Shown piece after piece: positions 23,810-32,893 of a stretch of DNA of 44,889 nt. The notes below the pieces were generated by a model. That model was given only the letters and a program-made list of their open reading frames with translations, ran no database searches and was not told the DNA's origin. The translations under genes and the position numbers were made by a program. The stretch's first letter is position 1. Every line of letters starts with the position of its first letter. The DNA comes from Opitutia bacterium (lineage in GTDB: Bacteria > Verrucomicrobiota > Verrucomicrobiia > Opitutales > Seribacteraceae): assembly GCA_002716045.1 (NCBI GenBank), contig PAZC01000020.1, positions 11,596-56,484 on the forward strand. Direction: 5' to 3'.

Positions 23810-25339
23810 ATGAAGCTCGTTGCCCAATTCTTCGGTAAGAATCCATTGTTGGCGGTGGCTATCTTTTATGGCGCACTCACTCTACCTCACTTGAACAAAG
23901 GACTCTCCGCATTGGATGGTCATGGCACCGTAGCTTCAATCAATCGGATGCTGGACGGAGAGGGATACCAACCATCACGCCCGCCCGGGCATCCTACCAC
24001 CGAAATCATCCTGTACTTACCCGTTGCCTATTGTGTCGAAAATTTACTTCAAATTGAGTTTGATTGGGAGATTTACAACTATTTGCAATGGATTGGAGGA
24101 CTCGTTTGTCTCATTACCTTTCACAAGCTATTGCAGAGCGTCACCGCATCGACGCTAATTCTAACCATCGGCAGCCTGTCCCTCGCCGGTTCTCACCTAT
24201 TCCTAGGCAATGCGATCGACGGATCGGAGTTCAACTGGGGATTGGCCTGTATATTCAGCTCATTCCGGCTACTGGTTCAAGCCTTCCGTTCGACCGGAAA
24301 GGAGCAATGGAAACTCATTTTGATTGCCTCTGCGATCACTTCGATAGCAACCGGATTCCGTCAAGAATTCATTTTTGTTTTCCTCGCCTATCCCATCTTC
24401 TTTTACATACATCCGAATCTAAGCCTGAAAGACATCTTGAGATGGGCACCCGCCCCCATGATCGTTGGCTCGTTGGTATGGTTTCCAGTGTTCTTGCAAA
24501 ACTCCTTTTCCTTCCCAATGCCTATGCCGATGCCAAACACGGATGGACTCACGGAGTATCAAAACCGAATTCTGGGAGGAGGATACAAACTGCTCTTCCT
24601 TGGATTAACCTTACCAGTTGCCATCGTGCTTCTGGGATGGGCCGTTCGATTAATCGAAAGCCATTTGAAATTCTTGAATTCAGATCACGAAATTTACTTC
24701 ATCTACTTAACGACGGTCAGCTTAACCGTAATCTATCTAGGATTATATTTCGTTTACCCATACAAACCCGACTTTATTCTGCTCATCATTCCCCTGCTAA
24801 TCTTAGTAAGTGTGGCAACTCACTGGAAAAAAGAACTATATTGTCTATGCTCTGCAACCTTTCTAAGTCTCGTCGCTCACATCGATATCTTCGATGAAAG
24901 GCGGTTGGCCCTGCCTCATTTGCAAAGCAGTTTATACTGGCAGAAAGTGGAGGAGAAGCCGTATCACAAAAAGAACAGCTTAAAGACGGACATCGGCTCG
25001 GTCAGAGGAAAAGGAAAAGCTATCCTTGTCACTGACCTGTGGAAGCAGGACTTCGAATATTTAATTAACAAAAAAATGATAGCGTTCCGCAAGCAGCGGA
25101 ATGACTCTGATCCGAAAAGAAATTTTGACCTGTATCAAAGCCCTCAAACAGGCGCCAGTTTCCAAGTTGCATCCAGGAGGGCAATCGAAGATCTCCCTCG
25201 TCTCTTGAATCTGCAAAAAGAAGGTCATGAGATTTGTATCCCCCAAAAGTTACTTCGTAGCTTTTTCTTCAGGTATGACATCCGTTTCCCGCTTGGTGAC
25301 AAGATCCTCATAGGAGAAATCGCCTTTACTATAATTTAG
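23810..25339 (+). CDS. Polytopic membrane protein, GT39-like
   Basis: A 509-residue protein with about ten hydrophobic segments and a soluble C-terminal part of about 140 residues. It has LDGHGT (about 35-40) followed by RPPGHPTTE (about 58-66), which recalls the RPPGxP loop of GT39-like glycosyltransferases and supports a GT-C fold. It would take a polyprenyl-phosphate sugar outside the inner membrane. The N-terminal start MKLVAQFFG fits a signal anchor. It is followed 18 bases on by a GT4 gene. Catalytic residues cannot be placed with certainty. Confidence 0.68.
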   Translation: MKLVAQFFGKNPLLAVAIFYGALTLPHLNKGLSALDGHGTVASINRMLDGEGYQPSRPPGHPTTEIILYLPVAYCVENLLQIEFDWEIYNYLQWIGGLVCLITFHKLLQSVTASTLILTIGSLSLAGSHLFLGNAIDGSEFNWGLACIFSSFRLLVQAFRSTGKEQWKLILIASAITSIATGFRQEFIFVFLAYPIFFYIHPNLSLKDILRWAPAPMIVGSLVWFPVFLQNSFSFPMPMPMPNTDGLTEYQNRILGGGYKLLFLGLTLPVAIVLLGWAVRLIESHLKFLNSDHEIYFIYLTTVSLTVIYLGLYFVYPYKPDFILLIIPLLILVSVATHWKKELYCLCSATFLSLVAHIDIFDERRLALPHLQSSLYWQKVEEKPYHKKNSLKTDIGSVRGKGKAILVTDLWKQDFEYLINKKMIAFRKQRNDSDPKRNFDLYQSPQTGASFQVASRRAIEDLPRLLNLQKEGHEICIPQKLLRSFFFRYDIRFPLGDKILIGEIAFTII

Positions 25340-25357
25340 CTACTGAATTCAAAAGTT

Positions 25358-26458
25358 TTGCCTGCCATTTTCAACACTCTGGTGGTTCATCGATACCTCG
25401 AGGGGAGATTATCAGAAATTGAATCGGGATCGTACCCCAAGCATCATCTGTGGGGATTGGAGGCGTTCGAGGGCAAAACGGAATTAGCAAAAACAAAGGG
25501 CAATTCCATTGTCTTGCTTCTGGGGAAATGCCTGAAGAAAATTGCCAAAGGACGGTTCGGGGACACGGAAGCAGAATTAGCAATTATCGTCCGTCGAAAT
25601 CAACCCGACTTAATCTACGTAGCTTCAGGTCACTTGTTTTTCATTCCCATTCTCCGGCGCCTCCGAATCATAAAGGCTAAACTCGTCACATGGGTTTTCC
25701 GCAAACCACCTAAATCCCCTTGGTGGAAACTCCAGAACCTTCACTTGTCCGGACCAGTAGCCAGAGGGTTCGATGGGATTCTGTGTCTCACACGAAAGGC
25801 AGAATCGGATTTTAAGGATTTGGCTCCAGATTCACATGTTAGATTTGTGCCATGGGGAGTGGATACCAAAATGTTCAACCCTTCACCAGTTAAGCAGAAA
25901 ACATCTGATTTCTATCTCGCAATTGGAAAAACCGAGCGTGATTACGAAACTTTTCTAAATGCATGCGGCAAAACAAAAAGAAACTTTCGTATCATAGCTC
26001 CTCGAGAGGTGGCCCAAGGCCGAAAAATACCATCAAATGTCCGTTTCGTCGAATGCTCGACGGATCCTCCGGACAAAGCTATTTCATATGAAGAGCTACG
26101 CGCTTGGTATGGTCAAGCAAAGGCAATCTGCATACCACTCCACGGAGATCCTGATGACACCTGTGGCTACACAAACTTGCTGGAAGCCATGGCAATGGGA
26201 AAACCTGTGCTCATGACAAAATCCGGTTGCCTAGATCTGGACATCGAAAAATTGGGCTTTGGTTACTGGGTAAAAGCACAGTCCGCCGACAGTTGGATAA
26301 AAAGCCTTGAAAAACTAGAATCATCCCCAACCAGAATCGATGAAATGGGATCTGCGGCACTTTCACTAGTCCGCTCCACCTACAACCTATCTACTTTCAA
26401 CAAAGAAGTCACTACATTCATCCTTCAAGTCTTTCAGAAACAACGCTTGTCTCGATGA
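25358..26458 (+). CDS. GT4-type glycosyltransferase
   Basis: A 366-residue GT-B enzyme. The donor domain is clear: LLEAMAMGKPVLMTKSG, with the Glu of the retaining GT4 motif, and FRIIAPREV before it. The N-terminal domain begins with TLVVHRYLEG, unusually short, and lacks the glycine-rich loop seen in the other GT4 genes. TTG 25358 is the first usable start and gives a slightly short acceptor domain, so the real start may be different. The gene ends three bases before the GTG of the next gene. Confidence 0.78.
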   Translation: MPAIFNTLVVHRYLEGRLSEIESGSYPKHHLWGLEAFEGKTELAKTKGNSIVLLLGKCLKKIAKGRFGDTEAELAIIVRRNQPDLIYVASGHLFFIPILRRLRIIKAKLVTWVFRKPPKSPWWKLQNLHLSGPVARGFDGILCLTRKAESDFKDLAPDSHVRFVPWGVDTKMFNPSPVKQKTSDFYLAIGKTERDYETFLNACGKTKRNFRIIAPREVAQGRKIPSNVRFVECSTDPPDKAISYEELRAWYGQAKAICIPLHGDPDDTCGYTNLLEAMAMGKPVLMTKSGCLDLDIEKLGFGYWVKAQSADSWIKSLEKLESSPTRIDEMGSAALSLVRSTYNLSTFNKEVTTFILQVFQKQRLSR

Positions 26459-26461
26459 ATA

Positions 26462-27517
26462 GTGTCATCGAGGGAAAATTTGATCGAAGGGGACGACCGT
26501 CACCGGATCGCTAAACCAGAGATGTTTTCTTTTTTTGGCAAGTGCTTCCATTTAGTTTTCGATTCTGGAATCGTTTTCACGTTGATGCTTCGCTCACTTC
26601 TCGGAGGCCAGAAACTGTACTTAATATGCGGAGAATATGGACGTATAGGAAATCGTCTATTTTTCTTCTCTCACGTCATCGCATGGGCGAAGGAAAACAA
26701 CGCCATCGTGTATTACCCTTCTTTTTTTTCTTACGCCTCGTGGTTTAAAGGAACTCGAAATGACTACCTTGTTCGTTATCCTCGTAAATCAAGGTGGTTT
26801 TTGGGCGCAAATTCATATTTCAATCGCATCGCGTCAAACTGCCTGCACAGAATCTCACTGCGATTGGGCCAACGGCCTGATTCGAGACTAGTCCGTTCGA
26901 TAATCCTGGAAGAAAACGGCTACGACATTTGTTCGGAAAAATTCGCGCATGCTCTTTCAAGACGAGGTATCCTCTTTCTTCGGGGTTTTGTTTTCACCAG
27001 TAAGAAAGATTTCTTGATCGAGCGCCAACGATCTGAGTTGCAACAACATTTCCGCCCACCTTCTAGCTACGAAAAGGGGATTCAAGAACCGTTCGAAAAA
27101 CTGAAAGGAAAATGCGATGTCGTCGTGGGCGTGGTAATTCGTCACGGTGATTACAGGGAATATCGAAGTGGCGAATACTTTTATTCGCTTTCAGTCTTCC
27201 AAAGGGTTCTAGAAGAATTAACCGAGCAAATGAGCCCTGTTCGCCCAGGATTCTTTATCGCTTCGGATGAAAACCAAGACACTTCAGCATTCGAATCCTT
27301 TCCGCATTACTTTCGGCAAGGCCACCCTGTCGAAAATATAAATGCACTTGCGCGGTGCGACTTATTGACAGGCTCTCCAAGCACTTTCCTCACATGGCCC
27401 GCCTTCTTTGGGAACATTCCCTGCGTTCAACTCTTCCCGGATGACTTAAAGAAGAATCGCCTTTGCTTTCCCTTTAAAGGTCATTCCAAACCAACGCCTT
27501 GTTCCTCCGGGAATTGA
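26462..27517 (+). CDS. GT11-like (fucosyltransferase-superfamily) protein
   Basis: A 351-residue protein. GRIGNRLFFFSH (60-71) matches the GRxGNQxF start of alpha-1,2-fucosyltransferases (GT11), and VVIRHGDYREY (about 223-233) corresponds to the donor motif HxRRGDY, with His instead of the second Arg. Near the C-terminus TGSPSTFLTWPAFFG matches the S-TFS-W motif of the family. It probably transfers fucose or a related 6-deoxyhexose from a GDP donor. No fucose-nucleotide pathway gene is in the window. The GTG 26462 start is tentative: ATG 26522 would remove 20 unconserved residues. A T8 run (26722-26729) lies in the coding region. Confidence 0.72.
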   Translation: MSSRENLIEGDDRHRIAKPEMFSFFGKCFHLVFDSGIVFTLMLRSLLGGQKLYLICGEYGRIGNRLFFFSHVIAWAKENNAIVYYPSFFSYASWFKGTRNDYLVRYPRKSRWFLGANSYFNRIASNCLHRISLRLGQRPDSRLVRSIILEENGYDICSEKFAHALSRRGILFLRGFVFTSKKDFLIERQRSELQQHFRPPSSYEKGIQEPFEKLKGKCDVVVGVVIRHGDYREYRSGEYFYSLSVFQRVLEELTEQMSPVRPGFFIASDENQDTSAFESFPHYFRQGHPVENINALARCDLLTGSPSTFLTWPAFFGNIPCVQLFPDDLKKNRLCFPFKGHSKPTPCSSGN

Positions 27518-27560
27518 CCGATTTGCCGAGAGAAATCTATTTAGCCGAAAGTTTATTAAC

Positions 27561-28439
27561 ATGCTGAAATTAGTACTCAGAAAATTACCTATGGTTCGCC
27601 AATTCCTAGACGCAAACAAGAACTTAAAACTCTTGCTTAACGAGTGTGTCACATCGAAGCGCATACAACAAGAAAAGGCAGTTGAGCAACTTAAGGCAAA
27701 TTCACGATACGATGACTCAAGGTGTTTGGTAAGGCACGAGGTACAGTTTTTTTCGCAAAACGGAGAAGACGGAATAATTGCGGAAATTTTCAGGCGTATC
27801 GGAATCACGGACCAAATTTTTCTCGAAATTGGCTTGGGTAATGGTTTGGAAAGCAACACCGCGCTTCTTCTGCAACAGGGTTGGAGTGGGTGGTGGGTGG
27901 AAGCCAGTGAGCACGGTTGCAGGGAAGCAAAAGAGATTTTCGCAGGTCCCCTTTCGTCCGGTCGATTACATGTCATTCAAGATTTCGTGAAAGCTGAAAC
28001 AGTGGAGGCTCTGCTTCAGAAGCATAAAGTTCCACAAGAGTTCGATTTGCTCTCACTGGACATTGACCTGAATACATATCATGCATGGGCAGCTTTGTCC
28101 AATTTCAGACCCCGTGTAGCTGTAATTGAATACAATGGCTTGGTCCCGCCCTCAATGGACTACAAGGTACCTTATGCTCCGAACGATCAATGGGACGGAA
28201 GCGGTCAGCTAGGGGCGGGTTTGAAAAGTTGCGAATTACTGGGAAATCGACTGGGGTATCGGTTGGTTGGATGCGAACTAACGGGAGTGAACGCATTTTT
28301 CGTGAGAGAGGATCTAGTCGACGATCATTTCCTCGCCCCGTTCACAGCCGAACGACATTTTGAACCTCTACGCCTACACTTGTTGCGCAACCCTCCCTAT
28401 TTCCGAAAGTTCAACTGGGACTCCACCTCCTCAAAATAG
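27561..28439 (+). CDS. FkbM-like SAM methyltransferase
   Basis: A 292-residue protein with the SQNGEDG (65-71) N-terminal mark of one FkbM subgroup, a SAM motif FLEIGLGNG (87-95), and DLLSLDIDLNTYHAW downstream in place of the KxDxEGxE motif. The last is divergent, with Asp-Ile-Asp instead, so the enzyme may bind SAM differently. The N-terminus is a basic helix (1-45) that may interact with the membrane. It probably O-methylates a glycan residue. It starts 43 bases after the GT11-like gene without a visible Shine-Dalgarno. Confidence 0.72.
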   Translation: MLKLVLRKLPMVRQFLDANKNLKLLLNECVTSKRIQQEKAVEQLKANSRYDDSRCLVRHEVQFFSQNGEDGIIAEIFRRIGITDQIFLEIGLGNGLESNTALLLQQGWSGWWVEASEHGCREAKEIFAGPLSSGRLHVIQDFVKAETVEALLQKHKVPQEFDLLSLDIDLNTYHAWAALSNFRPRVAVIEYNGLVPPSMDYKVPYAPNDQWDGSGQLGAGLKSCELLGNRLGYRLVGCELTGVNAFFVREDLVDDHFLAPFTAERHFEPLRLHLLRNPPYFRKFNWDSTSSK

Positions 28440-28449
28440 AATTCAAACA

Positions 28450-29334
28450 ATGAATTCTAAATCCGAGACATCAGCAAGGCCAACCGGCGAAACAAAAGTT
28501 AGCGGTTTCATACCTTGCTTCAATAATGCATCAACCATTCTTGAATCGATAGAAGGCATGCGGAGCCAATCCCTCCCTTTGAAAGAAATATACGTTATCG
28601 ATGATGGATCCTCGGACGATTCCGTAGCTCGCGTTCGTAAAGCGGGCATCGAAGTGCTGGAAAACAATGGGAATCTGGGACGAGGCGCCACGCGACGCAC
28701 TGGCATAGAACGAGCGAACTACAACTTTGTTCTTTGCTGCGATGCCACTAATTGTCTGGAGCCAGATTTTTTGAAGAAAGCCCTTCCCCACTTTGAAAAC
28801 AATCAAATCGCCTCCGTCTCTGGCCGAATCGTGGGAAGAAAACCAAAGACCTCAACAGATCGTTGGAGAGGAAGACACTTGTTCAAGGAAGAGGTTGATT
28901 TCCCTGAAGCAGGTCCCGACATCATGCTAATCACATACGGCACTTTGATGAAACGCTCTGCGGTGCTGGAAGTAGGCAATTTCAACGCTTCGTTGCGTCA
29001 CACGGAAGACGGTGATCTAGGCGATCGTTTGTTAGCCGCTGGGCACGAAATCTGGGGAGATCCCGACTTGGCCGTGACTTCCCTGACTCAAAATACTTTA
29101 TTCCAAGTGATGGAGCGATATTGGCGCTGGTATGCGGGAAAGGAAGAAAAATTGAGTCTGTCGGCTTATTGGCATGACTTCAAGGGCAGCATTCGTCCAA
29201 TGGCCGCTTCAGATTTGGCAAACGGAGACTGGGGGTGTGCTTGTATTTCCCTGTTCTCTCCCCACTATCGTTTCTGGAAGACCCTTTATAACAAACTCAA
29301 GCCCAAAAGAACTTCCGCTTCACAAAAAAAATGA
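28450..29334 (+). CDS. Family 2 glycosyltransferase
   Basis: A 294-residue GT-A enzyme with GFIPCFNNA (19-27), VIDDGSSDDS (49-58), a CDATN metal motif (97-101), and EDGDLGDRL in the acceptor region, all as in inverting GT2 enzymes. The frame extends upstream of the ATG 28450, but that part belongs to the previous gene, so this ATG (11 bases after the upstream stop) is used. The last codons run into A8 (29324-29331), and its TGA overlaps the next ATG (ATGA). Slippage there would alter the C-terminus and coupling to the cupin gene. Confidence 0.82.
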   Translation: MNSKSETSARPTGETKVSGFIPCFNNASTILESIEGMRSQSLPLKEIYVIDDGSSDDSVARVRKAGIEVLENNGNLGRGATRRTGIERANYNFVLCCDATNCLEPDFLKKALPHFENNQIASVSGRIVGRKPKTSTDRWRGRHLFKEEVDFPEAGPDIMLITYGTLMKRSAVLEVGNFNASLRHTEDGDLGDRLLAAGHEIWGDPDLAVTSLTQNTLFQVMERYWRWYAGKEEKLSLSAYWHDFKGSIRPMAASDLANGDWGCACISLFSPHYRFWKTLYNKLKPKRTSASQKK

Positions 29335-29762
29335 TCAAAGAAATCCACCACGGAAAAACTCTTTTGGCTCTACTGATTTCGGGGCGATTCTCAAAACCTG
29401 GAATCACATTCTTTACTGAAGGGAGCCTCTCACAACAATTGGCCTTCATGCAGCATCCTGTGGGCAAAACAATCGTCCCCCACGTCCACAATACAGTGCA
29501 ACGAGAGGTGAGTTCCACGCAAGAGGTTCTGATGTTACGCAAAGGTCGGCTAAGAGTCGACTTCTATGGAGATGATCAAAATTATCTCGAGAGCCATGTA
29601 ATGGAAGCAGGCGACTTGATACTTTTGATTCAAGGTGGACACGGGTTCGAGGCTCTGGAGGAAATCGAAATGTTCGAAGTCAAACAGGGCCCTTATGCAG
29701 GTGATTCGGACAAGACCCGCTTCGAACCAGTTTCACCGCAGGACATCAAGATTATCGAATGA
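29331..29762 (+). CDS. Cupin-fold protein
   Basis: A 143-residue single-domain cupin. A metal-binding set is visible: PHVHN (50-54; His51, His53), Glu59 or Glu65 following, and His104 in GGHGF (102-106), with YGDDQ at the turn between the two motifs. Cupins beside sugar aminotransferases are often isomerases, epimerases or of unknown role. This one is not of the FdtA type, which lacks this His pattern, and I do not recognise its subfamily. It overlaps the preceding GT2 and the following perosamine-synthase-like gene (ATGA on both sides), so it is tightly coupled to an amino-sugar step, though enzymatic function is unproven. Confidence 0.65.
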   Translation: MIKEIHHGKTLLALLISGRFSKPGITFFTEGSLSQQLAFMQHPVGKTIVPHVHNTVQREVSSTQEVLMLRKGRLRVDFYGDDQNYLESHVMEAGDLILLIQGGHGFEALEEIEMFEVKQGPYAGDSDKTRFEPVSPQDIKIIE

Positions 29763-30883
29763 CCATGGACCCGATCCCCGTCAACACGCCTTTACTTGGT
29801 GATCGTGAACGCGATTACCTCATGCGTTGCATCGAGACCGGTTGGATTTCATCCGAAGGTCCGTTCGTGCAAGAATTCGAAAACAAGTTCTCCGCTCGCG
29901 TGAATCGCCAGCACGGCATTGCCGTATCTAGTGGAACAGCAGCCTTGGATTGCGCGATGGCTGCGCTGGATTTGGGCCCCGGAGATGAGGTGATCCTTCC
30001 AAGCCTGACAATCATATCATGTGCTTCAGCCATAGTAAGAACGGGAGCCAAACCAGTAACCGTAGACTCACTGCCTGATGTATGGAACATGAATCCCGAA
30101 GAAGTGGCTGCCAAGATCACTCCACAAACCAAAGCGATTCTTATCGTTCATCTTTATGGTTTGCCGGCTGACGTCGACCCGATCCTCGAGCTTGCAGAGA
30201 AACATGGATTGGCAGTGGTGGAGGACGCGGCTGAAGCAATCGGACAAACACATCGCGGGCGACCATGTGGCAGTTTCGGCACTCTCTCCGTATTCAGCTT
30301 CTATCCGAACAAGCACATCACCACGGGCGAAGGAGGGATGATCGTGACCGATTGCGAAGACTTGGCGACAAAATGCAGATCTCTTAGGAACCTATGTTTC
30401 GGCTCTGGAAATCAACGGTTCGAACATGAACATCTGGGGTGGAACTATCGAATGACAAACATGCAAGCAGCTCTAGGTTTGGCCCAGCTGGAATCCTTGG
30501 ACGAGCATCTGAAAAAGAAACGTCGGATAGGAATGACTTATGGCAAGGCTCTTGAGCAAACATTGGGCCTAGCTCTGCCCATTTCTGAAACGCCTTACGC
30601 CGAAAACTTATTTTGGGTATTTGGTGTGGTCGTGGAAAACAAACGATTTTCGGCCGCAACCGAGGTGACCGAATCTCTAGCCACTCGCGCAGTGGGAACG
30701 AGACCATTCTTTTGGCCAATTCACGAACAACCCGTTTTTCGTCGGATGGGACTTTTCGATGGTGTTGTCCATCCCATGGCCGAGAAACTCGCCAGGCGAG
30801 GATTTTACTTACCCAGTGGCTTAGGATTGACCGAAGAGCAAATACTAAGAGCGGCCAAAGAACTGACCCAAATCATGGCATGA
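29759..30883 (+). CDS. DegT-family aminotransferase, perosamine-synthase-like
   Basis: A PLP-dependent aminotransferase of 374 residues. It has EDAAEAIG (155-162), the PLP lysine Lys185 in YPNKHITTGEGG (182-193), which is almost the exact context of GDP-perosamine synthase (Per), and NYRMTNMQAALG later. Per converts GDP-4-keto-6-deoxymannose to GDP-perosamine with glutamate; 4-keto-6-deoxy substrates on other nucleotides are also possible. No GDP-mannose dehydratase is in the window. It starts at ATG 29759 (overlap with the cupin) or ATG 29765. It overlaps the next methyltransferase by four bases, suggesting N-methylation of the new amine. Confidence 0.84.
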   Translation: MTMDPIPVNTPLLGDRERDYLMRCIETGWISSEGPFVQEFENKFSARVNRQHGIAVSSGTAALDCAMAALDLGPGDEVILPSLTIISCASAIVRTGAKPVTVDSLPDVWNMNPEEVAAKITPQTKAILIVHLYGLPADVDPILELAEKHGLAVVEDAAEAIGQTHRGRPCGSFGTLSVFSFYPNKHITTGEGGMIVTDCEDLATKCRSLRNLCFGSGNQRFEHEHLGWNYRMTNMQAALGLAQLESLDEHLKKKRRIGMTYGKALEQTLGLALPISETPYAENLFWVFGVVVENKRFSAATEVTESLATRAVGTRPFFWPIHEQPVFRRMGLFDGVVHPMAEKLARRGFYLPSGLGLTEEQILRAAKELTQIMA

Positions 30884-31656
30884 GCAAGACTCCCTTCGGA
30901 CTTTATGCGGAGTTCTACGATCTCCTTTACCAAGACAAGGACTACGAGAGCGAACTACGATATGTCCGTGATTTGCTCGACCAACACATACCTAAGATGC
31001 AATCGATCCTCGAAATTGGCTGCGGCACGGGAAAGCATGCCCTGTCCTTCGCTCAACACGGAATTTCCGTTCTCGGCATCGATCGAAGCATTGAAATGCT
31101 AGCTCAAGCAAATAAGAGAGTGAGCTTGTGCTCTTCGCAAATCAAGAAGCTCCTCCGATTCGAGCATACGGACTTGGAATCTCTGCGAATAGAGGAAACA
31201 TTCGATTGCGTAATTTCATTGTTTCATGTCTTCAGTTACTGTGCCTCAGATCATTCCATAGATTGCTTTTTCAAGGCTGCAAATCGGCACCTTCCTGAAG
31301 GGGGAGGATTGTTTTTCGATTGTTGGCATGGCCCAGCCGTTATCGCCGACCCCCCACAAAAAAGAACCAAGGAAGTTGAAAATAAAACCCACGAGGTCAC
31401 TCGTAATGCAAATCCGACCTTCGATGGAAACAATGCCTTGGTAAACATTTCGTACGAATTGGTTGTTAAAGATAAGCTGAATGGTGAAATCTCTCGTTTA
31501 AGCGAAAGCCATCTCATGAGACATTTCACCGTTGCCGAAGTGGAGGAAAAGCTCGACGAGAATGGATTCCGACTGGAGCTTGCACGCAAGTGGATGACAG
31601 ACGAATCGCCCGACGAGAAAGATTGGTCGGCCTGCTTTCTTGCGATCAAGAATTGA
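30880..31656 (+). CDS. Class I SAM methyltransferase
   Basis: A 258-residue methyltransferase with motif I EIGCGTGKHA (45-54), GIDRS (66-70) as the acidic-loop strand, and CVISLFHVF at motif II/III. Its overall shape resembles the N,N-dimethyltransferases of amino sugars (DesVI/TylM1-like), which act on the product of the preceding aminotransferase; this is an inference from the motif spacing and position. ATG 30880 overlaps the aminotransferase stop (ATGA); the frame is open further upstream only as an alternative reading of the aminotransferase gene. The 3' end is 18 bases before a GT4. Confidence 0.78.
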   Translation: MSKTPFGLYAEFYDLLYQDKDYESELRYVRDLLDQHIPKMQSILEIGCGTGKHALSFAQHGISVLGIDRSIEMLAQANKRVSLCSSQIKKLLRFEHTDLESLRIEETFDCVISLFHVFSYCASDHSIDCFFKAANRHLPEGGGLFFDCWHGPAVIADPPQKRTKEVENKTHEVTRNANPTFDGNNALVNISYELVVKDKLNGEISRLSESHLMRHFTVAEVEEKLDENGFRLELARKWMTDESPDEKDWSACFLAIKN

Positions 31657-31674
31657 ACGCTGCGTGGTAGAAAA

Positions 31675-32889
31675 ATGAAAATTGCCGTTAGTTTTGAGGC
31701 AAATCCTTCTTCTGGAGGTGGATTCCAGCAGGCGCTGAACATAGCCCTGCTCATGAAGGAAAGTGGCCAAGCCGATCATGAAATAGTTTTCGTGGTTACC
31801 GAGGAACAGGAGAAACGAGAATTGGCGCGCAAAGGGATTCAAGCCCATCTTCTCAAAATGGGGCGAATACAACGCCTCATTACGCGCATTCGGCGTTCCA
31901 TGCGCTTCAATCACTTGCTCACTCGCCTGAAAATCGACAATCCCCTCGACGAGCAACTGGACAGACTAGGCGTTGATCTGGTGTATTTCACGGGTCCATC
32001 GCGGCTAGCGTTGATGTTGGAGAGGACCAATTACCTCTTCACGGTTTGGGATTTATGTCATAGAGACTGGGTGGAATTCCCGGAAGTCCGCAATCATTTG
32101 GCCTTCGAAGCACGCGAGCTTTTGTTTCGAGAAGCCCTGCCCAAAGCAACTGCCGTACTTGTTGACTCCGAATTCGGCAGAGAAAACATCGTGCGGAGAT
32201 ATGGCATCGATGTAGAGCGAATCCATGTGCTTCCTTTTTCGCCGGCAGCTCATTTAAATGAATCGGAAAAGACAGCCGAAACCGCCAATGATATAAAGGG
32301 GAAACTGAATCTCGGCGAACATTACCTTTTCTACCCAGCTCAATTTTGGTCACACAAAAACCATCTTTACGTAATCGACGGAATTTCACTTCTTCGAAAA
32401 CACCATGAGGTCGAAATCCACGCTGTCTTCTCCGGTTCGACCGGAGGAAACATGCCTCAGCTTCAAGCCATGGCCAGAAAAGCAGGAGTCGAAGATTTGG
32501 TTCGTTTCCCAGGTTTTGTCTCGGATCAAGAATTGCATTCTTTGTACACGGAAGCCCTTGCCTTGGTTATGCCCACCTACTTCGGCCCGACCAACCTCCC
32601 CCCCCTTGAGGCATTCCAAACAGGCACCCCTGTCCTTTACTCTGATTTGCCGGGCATACGCGAGCAAGTAGGCGATGCGGCAATACTTCTCGACCTGAAT
32701 GATCCTGCCTCGATGGCTAAGGCCGCGTTGCAATTGATAAAGCAACCCGAACTGAGAAAACGCTTGGCTAAAGCCGGAAAGGAACGTCTAGCCGAATTAT
32801 CGGATGATGATTCAAGGAGGGAAACCCTGTGGAAAATTTTCGGCTCTTTCGAAACCAAGCTACGCTTGTGGAAGAATTCCGCAGGATGA
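31675..32889 (+). CDS. GT4-type glycosyltransferase
   Basis: A 404-residue GT-B enzyme. The acceptor domain has NPSSGGGFQQAL (9-20), the donor domain FYPAQFWSHKNH and VMPTYFGPTN, followed by the LPPLEAF and GTPVLYSDLPGIREQ segments with the retaining E-x7-E motif. A run of eight C (32598-32605) lies in the codons for the LPP stretch, within the active-site region. It follows the methyltransferase by 18 bases, without an evident Shine-Dalgarno. The likely role is addition of a sugar to a growing chain at the cytoplasmic face. Confidence 0.86.
   Translation: MKIAVSFEANPSSGGGFQQALNIALLMKESGQADHEIVFVVTEEQEKRELARKGIQAHLLKMGRIQRLITRIRRSMRFNHLLTRLKIDNPLDEQLDRLGVDLVYFTGPSRLALMLERTNYLFTVWDLCHRDWVEFPEVRNHLAFEARELLFREALPKATAVLVDSEFGRENIVRRYGIDVERIHVLPFSPAAHLNESEKTAETANDIKGKLNLGEHYLFYPAQFWSHKNHLYVIDGISLLRKHHEVEIHAVFSGSTGGNMPQLQAMARKAGVEDLVRFPGFVSDQELHSLYTEALALVMPTYFGPTNLPPLEAFQTGTPVLYSDLPGIREQVGDAAILLDLNDPASMAKAALQLIKQPELRKRLAKAGKERLAELSDDDSRRETLWKIFGSFETKLRLWKNSAG
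32598..32605 (+). repeat. C8 homopolymer tract in a GT4 gene
   Basis: Eight consecutive C inside codons of the GT4 gene at 31675, in a conserved part of the donor domain. Slipped-strand mispairing would shift the frame and inactivate the enzyme. Length alone does not prove phase variation. Confidence 0.4.
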
Positions 32890-32893
32890 AAGA

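Noticed and set aside
24064-24897. 277-codon + strand frame inside the membrane protein gene at 23810
   Set aside because: It lies wholly within a well-supported membrane protein in another frame and its translation is rich in Arg, Ser and His without a domain, typical of a shadow frame.
27446-27976. 176-codon - strand frame
   Set aside because: It spans the end of one gene and the start of another on the opposite strand, both better supported by motifs.
30613-30879. 89-codon upstream extension of the methyltransferase at 30880
   Set aside because: It is the aminotransferase gene read in another frame; ATG 30880 overlaps its stop as expected for coupling.
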